A stretch of 64,000 nucleotides of DNA from Mactromeris polynyma. Taxonomy: Eukaryota; Mollusca; Bivalvia; Venerida; Mactridae. The DNA is taken from the NCBI GenBank assembly GCA_032209605.1, contig JASFXZ010000005.1, positions 17,722,860 through 17,786,859 on the forward strand, written 5' to 3'. This document shows positions 36,701 through 45,700 of the stretch, piece after piece. The position numbers and the translations under genes were made by a program. The notes under the pieces are model-generated. The model made no database searches. It worked only from the letters and a program-made list of their open reading frames with translations, and was not told where the DNA came from. Each line of letters opens with the position of its first letter. Position 1 is the stretch's first letter.

Positions 36701-39700
36701 AGTGAAGGCTCTGGGTGGGTGTTATAGTCTAGCTGAACTAAGTGAAGGCTCTGGGTGGGTGTTATAGTCTAGCTATAATTAGTGAAGGCTCTGGGTGGGT
36801 GTTATAGTCTAGCTGAACATAGTGAAGGCTCTGGGTGGGTGTTATAGTCTAGCTGAACTTAATGAAGGCTCTGGGTGGGTGTTATAGTCTATCTGAACAT
36901 AGTGAAGGCTCTGGGTGGGTGTTATAGTCTAGATGAACATAGTGAAGGCTCTGGGTGGGTGTTATAGTCTAGATGAACATAGTGAAGGCTATGGGTGGGT
37001 GTTATAGTCTAGCTGAACTTAATGAAGGCTCTGGGTGGGTGTTATAGTCTAGCTGAACTTAATGAAGGCTCTGGGTGGGTGTTATAGTCTAGCTGAACTA
37101 AGTGAAGGCTCTGGGTGGGTGTTATAGTCTAGCTGAACTAAGTGAAGGCTCTGGGTGGGTGTTATAGTCTAGCTGAACTAAGTGAAGGCTCTGGGTGGGT
37201 GTTATAGTCTAGCTGAACTAAGTGAAGGCTCTGGGTGGGTGTTATAGTCTAGCTGAAATTAGTGAAGGCTCTGGGTGGGTGTTATAGTCTAGCTGAACTT
37301 AGTGAAGGCTCTGGGTGGGTGTTATAGTCTAGCTGAACTTAGTGAAGGCTCTGGGTGGGTGTTATAGTCTAGCTGAACATAGTGAAGGCTCTGGGTGGGT
37401 GTTATAGTCTAGCTGAACTTAATGAAGGCTTTGGGTGGGTGTTATAGTCTAGCTGAACTTAATGAAGGCTCTGGGTGGATGTTATAGTCTAGCTGAACTT
37501 AATGAAGGCTTTGGGTGGGTGTTATAGTCTAGCTGAACTTAATGAAGGCTCTGGGTGGGTGTTATAGTCTAGCTGAACTTAGTGAAGGCTCTGGGTGGGT
37601 GTTATAGTCTAGCTGAACTAAGTGAAGGCTCTGGGTGGGTGTTATAGTCTAGCTGAACTTAATGAAGGCTCTGGGTGGGTGTTATACTGTGGATTCATTA
37701 ATTTTCGTTGGTACCAAATTTCGTGGTTTTGTCAAAATGGGCATTTCGTGGGGTACTTGAATTCGTGGTTTTTTGATTTTTGAAGCATAAATTAAAAAAG
37801 TAGTCTATAAGTCCAAAACAAATAAAATATATATGTCAATTAGAAAACAGTGACACGGACCCGAAAGATATACAGGTATTTTCTCACCTTTCATTGTTAT
37901 CGATGTTACATCGTGTGGCCCCGTTCCCTTAGTTAGCCACACTATGCAAGTGTCAATTAACACATTATATTGAGAATTATCTACCTATTGTTTACATCAC
38001 ATGTCATTTAAATATGTCAATTAAGCACCAGTTAATCTGGCGCTAAACGAATTAACAATCAGTCAATAAAAGTTAATGCAAATCATCTTCGAAATCACTC
38101 GCTTTTGAGAAACCAAACTATCGTCTACACACAAGCTAAATATAGAATTATGTTGATGTCGTGGCTAAAGTCCGGTAACGTCGTTACACGGTTACCGTCA
38201 ACTCCGGGGTTACCGAATCCAGAAGATGCTGCATCACCAAGAGAGGCTCGTACATTTCAAGCAGCCAACGACTACGTAGATATACAATCAGAAAGTCAGA
38301 AGCAGTCCAGAAAAAGAAAGCGGGGAGATTACGGCCACTACGATGACGAGTCAAGGGCTAAAATTGCAAGATATGCAATTGATAATGGGGTTGCTAAGGC
38401 CTCGAGGAAATTCTCCTCTTTGTATTGTCGAAAAGTAAGCGAGACCACCGTGAGAAGTATGAGGGACCAGTATGTGAAAGCAAAGAAGAAGAATGGGGAA
38501 GATACCACAACGTTACCCCGTTCACCGAGGGGTCCACCATTAATGCTCAACGCTCAAACCCATTCATGCCAATTGGATCATTACTACACATGGGAAATTT
38601 GAAGATCGGCGAGATTTAGTTGTGAAGGGGTTTCAGTTAGCCGGACTTTGTTAAAAGTGATTGTTATTGTGTGATGATTACAAGTGACTGTACAGTGTGA
38701 CTGGAATTGTGTTAATTCAGCGTAAAAATGATACCATCATTCATCATGATTGATCGTTAATGATATTATTATTTTGCTATTATTATTTAATAACATGTGA
38801 AAAACAAATTAAATTTCTTATAACTCTCTGTGATTGTTTGTTATTTTTTATCACTTATTTTATAACTGTCACAAACTGTATAATTACGCTATAACGACGA
38901 TACATTTCACACGTTGAGATTATACTTCCAACACACTGATCACAACGATATGAAAATATTCGTGTACTGTACTTGGAAGTAGAGCTGCTAAATATAGCAC
39001 ACCAGATCAACAACATCATCACAGAACTGACTACTCAACTTAATAATGACGAAGAATATATAACAAACATAAATAGTAAAAGCATTAATAGTTTATTGTT
39101 ATCAAATATTTACATTATATATACACCAACATGCTTATAAACTGACACAATTCACGGGAGGTAACCGCGTGTTAGCGGCGATGTTTATCTGGAGTGTACT
39201 AGTTTTCGGACATAGACTTTTCGGATACGATCGTAAGACAAAATTTTCGTTGGGTACTTGAATTCGTGGATAAGCTCAACCACGAAATCCACGAAATTTA
39301 ATGTTCAACGAAAATTAATGAATCCACAGTAGTCTAGCTGAACTTAATGAAGGCTCTGGGTGGGTGTTATAGTCTAGCTGAACTTAATGAAGGCTCTGGG
39401 TGGGTGTTATAGTCTAGCTAAAATTAGTGAAGGCTCTGGGTGGGTTTCACTGTTCACTCTTTGGCAGTCTGTCTGTCAATCAGTGAACTTTTGATTCTAA
39501 TGTTATCTCTGAAGCTAGCTTGTGCTATCTTATTTGTCAAACAATATTGCCACCATTGGCTGGAATCCCAGGAATACTGATTAGGTCAACTGAATGCCAA
39601 ATTTAACTGAAATGCTCTAGGTATTATGATGATTGTGAACCTCTGAATTACAATGGCGTCCTGTTTTTATGCCTAATAATTTGTTGTTGTTATGATTCTA

Positions 39701-42700
39701 GGAGAATATAGGTCGAGATCCGCTACCATGGTAACAGATAGGTCAGACTTCTCACAACCTCAGACTACCAATAGAGCTAAAGTAGAAATGACAGAGATTA
39801 CTGCTGAAATAATTGGTCAACCAAAACCTACATTGGCTACCATAGGTAAAAGGGCAAGTAAAGGTTAGTATAACCAGATTGTGTCCCTGACATATACTGG
39901 GTTTTTCTGTCCTGTTCGTAGATGAACGGTAGTGAAGAAAAATCTGGACGAAGTTCCAAGATTGTATTCACCATCATGTTATTTTGTATGTTATTATTAC
40001 CCTAGTCAGGGAAGTGATCCACTGGGTATACACAGATTACACCAGTCATGTGTTTGGTTTTGTAAAATTACTTTATTCAGTGCTACATTTTTAGCTCACC
40101 TTAGCACAAAGTGCTCATGGTGAGCTTTTAGGATCCTTGGATGTCCGGTGTCGTGAGTCGTGTGTCAACATTTTCTTTAACCAACATCTCCTCCTATACT
40201 TTATTACTACTGAATGGATTTTGTCCAAACTTCACAGGAATGATTCTTGGGTGGACCTCCTTCAAAGTTGCATAAATCATGCTGGTCTGCTACATAAGTA
40301 GGTCACAGGAGCTAAAAATATATTTTAAAAGTGTAAACTCTTGTTCGTTAATAATGTCGATCATGCTATGTTCAAAGAGGAGGATGGTTAGTGGTGTAGA
40401 AACTTTTTTTGGTGCATATTAACTGTAATGTTTCTGTTTATAAACAGTATGTGATTTTACAATGGTATTGTTATTACAGTGGAACACGCTTATAACATAC
40501 TCGGTTATAACAAAAAATAAGTTTGGATATAACGAAGTAAATCTCCAGGTCCCCAGAAATTCAGTATTAGTGTGTTCCACTGTATAACAATTACACATTT
40601 TATTCTAACTTAAATTATATTTAGTCTCAATCAAAATCACTAATTCTGATTTATTTATGTTTCTATAGCAACCATATTGTCTCAAGGTAGTTCGGGCACT
40701 AGTTTTCCATTCAAAGCAACAGTGATAAGTTCCAGTTTTGACAGTGCTAGCCTATCAGGTCGTCGAATGTCCAGTGGTCAGAGAATATCGGCGAAAGATG
40801 GAGCCAAGATATTGGAGAAGTTCAGGAAACCAACACAAGATGATCTGTCTCCTTCAGGTTGTCATATTTTGTCCCATTTTTTGGCGAATGAACATTTGCT
40901 TCTACTGAAATGTGTTTTCCTTCTCTAATACAGTTAAACCTTGATAACAAGACCACCCTTATTAATGAAGGCTCTGGGTGGGTGTTATAGTCTAGCTAAA
41001 ATTAGTGAAGGCTCTGGGTGGGTTTCACTGTTCACTCTTTGGCAGTCTGTCTGTCAATCAGTGAACTTTTGATTCTAATGTTATCTCTGAAGCTAGCTTG
41101 TGCTATCTTATTTGTCAAACATAATATTGAGGTTGAATAAATAACAAAACAGTGAAAATGGACTTGAAAATTGTGTTCTTATTTTTGAGATGGTGTTATT
41201 ATTGAGGTGGTCTTTTATTGAGGTTTTGCTGTATATTACTTGAGAAAGATAGAAGATGCTTATACATGTGTGTCTATTTCATCTTGCCATTTCATCCAGA
41301 AAATCTGGTGAACATATGGAGAGCATGAACTTTGACGTCTATGGCTTTGTCCATACTGATTTGGGAAGGAAAAATATGGCTGTATCTTAAATCATGTATA
41401 GAATCTGCTGGGAACAAGTTGTTGCTTTTTAAAAACCCATGAACACTGGTGGGGGTGGTGGTAAGTTAGATAACTAACAACCATACATCATAAAGCATGC
41501 TATATGATAAATGTCTCCGACACACGTCCATGTATTATTTGTGATAATGTAGTAGTGAGGTCATGTGACAAATGCGTTACCAGGATGGCGACTGGTATCG
41601 AGGACGAAAAAACAATTTAATTGATACAAATATTACATTGGTGTTGGTAAATTTCTAAATTTAACAAGCTCATTTCTAGGAGTACATTGGACCTCTCTAT
41701 CTATTAAAACCCCTTATCCCTACTTGGTTTCACACTGCGATAATTTGTCATTACAGATCAGATAGTGCCGGAATCACCAAGCAAACAACTTGGTCGTCAA
41801 CCAACCATTGTATTTAGGCCGCCATTATCTGATCAGAACGGTATAGATGACCAGCATCATGCTGAATTTGTGTATGAAAATGAAGGTATGGTATTATAAA
41901 ATGTGAACTTAAATACATGTAGGTTAAAACAGTTATGTTATGATTTTGACCAATCTTGATGCATAGAAGAAATCAAATTCAAATCATTTCAAATCAAACA
42001 TTTTAATTTTCTGTGACAGATTGATTTTACTTTTTCTATTGAAAGTAAACGTTAAGTGCCAAAGTTGGGTGATTATGTAACTAAAACCCAAACTTGTTAT
42101 TTTCATAAAAGCTATTATCTTTTTAAAACCCATTCATACCTATTATATTAAGTTTGTTCATGGATATTCTGTTGTAATTGACTGCTATATCAAGTTGTAA
42201 ACGCAATCAACATGTGTCTATTATAATACATGTATATTTGCTAATAAACTACTGTGTTATGATTTAAAGTTGCCCCAGAAATCGGTAATGGACAAGATTT
42301 GTATCCACGGGAACACAGGCTACAGAGACAAGACGCCAAGAGTAGAAAGACGTTCAAAATGAAGAGAACTAAGACAAAAACTACAAGCGTGAGGCGTTTC
42401 ATTTCAAGGCACGGACATGATAACAGCGACTCGGAAAGTAACAGTACAGAGGGATCGCCCACACGCAGTAGTACATTAAGAACCCGTCGATATCATGATA
42501 AGGAGAATTTAAGGTTACATCGAACTGGGACTGGTTCTCATTCTCCGAGATCTGCATCACCAGCCAATCTGGCTAAATCTGCTGAGATAATATATGAAGG
42601 TCCTCAAGATGATGTGAAGAAGGTATATTTTGACTTGCCAACATTTGAATTTGAACTGCATATTTGATGGTGGTTTGATGGTTGTATGTTTACAGTGTAT

Positions 42701-45700
42701 CTTATTTTATTGTTGTTTTTTGTGGTAGATTTGTTATTTTTCACAATACTGTGTTGTTCTGTGGTACGATGATATGAATGCATGCATGTTTGGTCTGTAA
42801 TGAACCAGTCGTTAATAGCATAAGTCTTGTGTTTTAGCTGAGTCAGCTGTTGTTATTATTAAAAAAATGTGAAAACTCAAGAAAGTATTCATGCTTTGTT
42901 TGGAATGTTTTTGAAATTTGAGCACACTAAATGCTGTTCTCATAGACAACAATTTAAGACACTTAAGTGCGTTCTGCTAAATGTTTCTGTGGCATATGGT
43001 AACAAAAATGATGTAGGCTAAACAATGTGTTTATCAAAATATGCTACATAATTATTTTGAGAAAATGGCATGTAATTGGCCTTCAAACAGGCATACTCTA
43101 AAACACTGCATCGTAACTTTTCTTAAAGATTTTCCTGGAACTGCAAAACCTGAGTCCCATACAGGTACTTCCTATGCTGGTGCTTTCTCTGCTTGGTCAG
43201 GATAGAAAATATCACTATTGGATGCTTCAGTTTGTGGTATTGGTAATCATGTACGAAAAATGACAATGCAGTGTCGTAGAGTACCTTTGTATGAAGTAAA
43301 TTTCCACCTATTTTCTCATATTTATCACTAAGGATATTTTGTTGGGGGAAAAAAATGCACCTTTTAGCAATTATATGTTTGTAGTATTTTCTAGATTTAG
43401 AGAACTTATGTTTTTTCATGAGTCTGTGCATTTCTTAGAACTGTAGTCAATTCGAGATATTATGTATGCTTGATATTGTATGGTAATTTCATGATTATGT
43501 ATTGTTGAATGCTGCATATTTTGTACCACTGGTGTAAAGAAATTGTTAAAGTACATAACCTTTATCTGTGATAGACTGCATAGCCTTTGTGTTATTTCTC
43601 TGGCTTGCGTTTGTGAAAAAGGTATATATTTTAATGTAATCATTTATTTAATTGTTTTGAGGTACATTCTCATTTTTTACATAAGATTGGGGCATGATAA
43701 GATTATTTCTCACATAACTTGCACTCCAGGAGTGGCATAAAGCAGTGACATAAATATCATATGTAACTAGTTACATAAATAGCCGAATCACAGCACTATT
43801 TAAAGTCTATTTAAAGATTGAAAACAATCTATTTATGGTGTTATGTGATAAATAGAATCTTACATGAGTGCTTATTTGATATTGTTTTTATGAAACTCGT
43901 CGAATTCAGTCGACTCGTTTCATAAAAACAATATCAAATAAGCACTCATGTAAGATCCTCTATTTCTGTATGTATGGACCCGTGAATGGAAGGGTAAGCT
44001 GCTGAAAGATATTACAATCAGACCATTTTATGTTCTTATTTATTTTCATTTGAATTAATTTTTGGCTCGTCCATCACAAAGTGCCTAGGTGAGCTACTAG
44101 GATAGCCTGATTTCTCTGCGCGAGACTCATCCTATATGGGGGGATGTAAGATCAAGTTTTCCAGCGCTGGTGGAAACGCGGGAAATGTGGGTCTGGTATG
44201 CAAGAAATGATATTCCAGTGCTAAGGCAGGGGAGCGTTACTGGACCACCATGGCCATCCTGTTAGAATGCATTTTTGTTTTTGAAGGTGTGATGGTATTG
44301 TGATATATTGGTTGTATAGTGAGCTTGTGTTATGTATATTGAAATTTATTTGTTGTCTATGATTTATTTATGGTTGCGGTATTTCATGTTTCCTCCTCAG
44401 TGCAATACATTGAATTGTTAAAGTTGTTATGCGTTTGTAACTTCACAACTTGATTGTTTGCATGTGCTTGCATTAATAATGTACAATATGTATTTATTGC
44501 CTCTTTTGTAATGGTATGAATGTTTTAAACCAATCCACGAGTATATATACATACCTGCATGTGACTATAGTGTTTTTAATAACATTTCATTTTCAAGAAA
44601 TTTGAAACAAATATACCCATAGTTTCTTCAATGCATTGCGTCATTTGTTCATGAACCCTGCTTCACAAAGTGAAGTTGGGGCTATGTAGGAATCATGCGC
44701 GTCGTGTCTATCCGTCCCGATTTCGTTTCTGGTCCATATCTTTGTCATTCATGGCGGGATTTTGAAATAATTTTGCAGAAGTGACAACCATAGAATGGTG
44801 TTGCGCACAAGACCGGTGTCCCTAGCTTCAAGATCAAGCAAATTTCTTCTACAGTTTTTGCCCGATTTTCGTGAAACTTCACTCAAATAATTTACATGAT
44901 GAGTTGTAGCACAGGACAATATTTTTTTGATCACATTCAAGATGGCATGCTTTTTGAACATTCTATGAATTTTGCATCAAGTAAAACATGTTAAACATGT
45001 ATGCTGTGATATAATTGTATCAGATCCTAATGGTTTGTTTCAATGATTCCTTATTACATGGGCATATGTTACTTTCTCCCAAACTTTTACATAGCATTGA
45101 TTTCAGTATGGTTTAGTAGATAGAATGAAAATATATATCCAATGTGCAATGGTACTAGAGTGATGTTATGAACTTTGAAACCAAATTAGGAACTAAACCA
45201 ACTAAACATTTGTCCTGTCATATGCACCTATATGTATGCCAATATGTGTGGTTCATTGGCAAAAACCAAAATAATGATGGTTGAAATATTGCAGAAGAAT
45301 ACATCAGTTGTCACCTAACTTTCAAAACATTTTTTGAATTAATTACAATATACTGTTAACAAGACTGTGCTTCACTTTTTTCAACAAATTCAGTTAGATA
45401 CACAATTAGGCCATGGCGAATTGGAATTTTGTTAAGCTTCAACCTAAGTTTGCGAAACCTAGCTACCTATTAAAAAAAAAACGAAAAAACAAATATCCTC
45501 AGATAATAAGTGATGCATAATTTTAGATATTTTAATGAAAGAAACATCGTAAAAACAAAAAAATGGTGAATTTTAAAACTAGACCTATACATGAATAAAT
45601 CTAATTTAAAACTGACTTGTTAACACACAAATTGTCTAATTTCCGCACAATAATCACATCGTTGTCGGATCTCAACTAAAATTGCCGTTGACGTATCATA

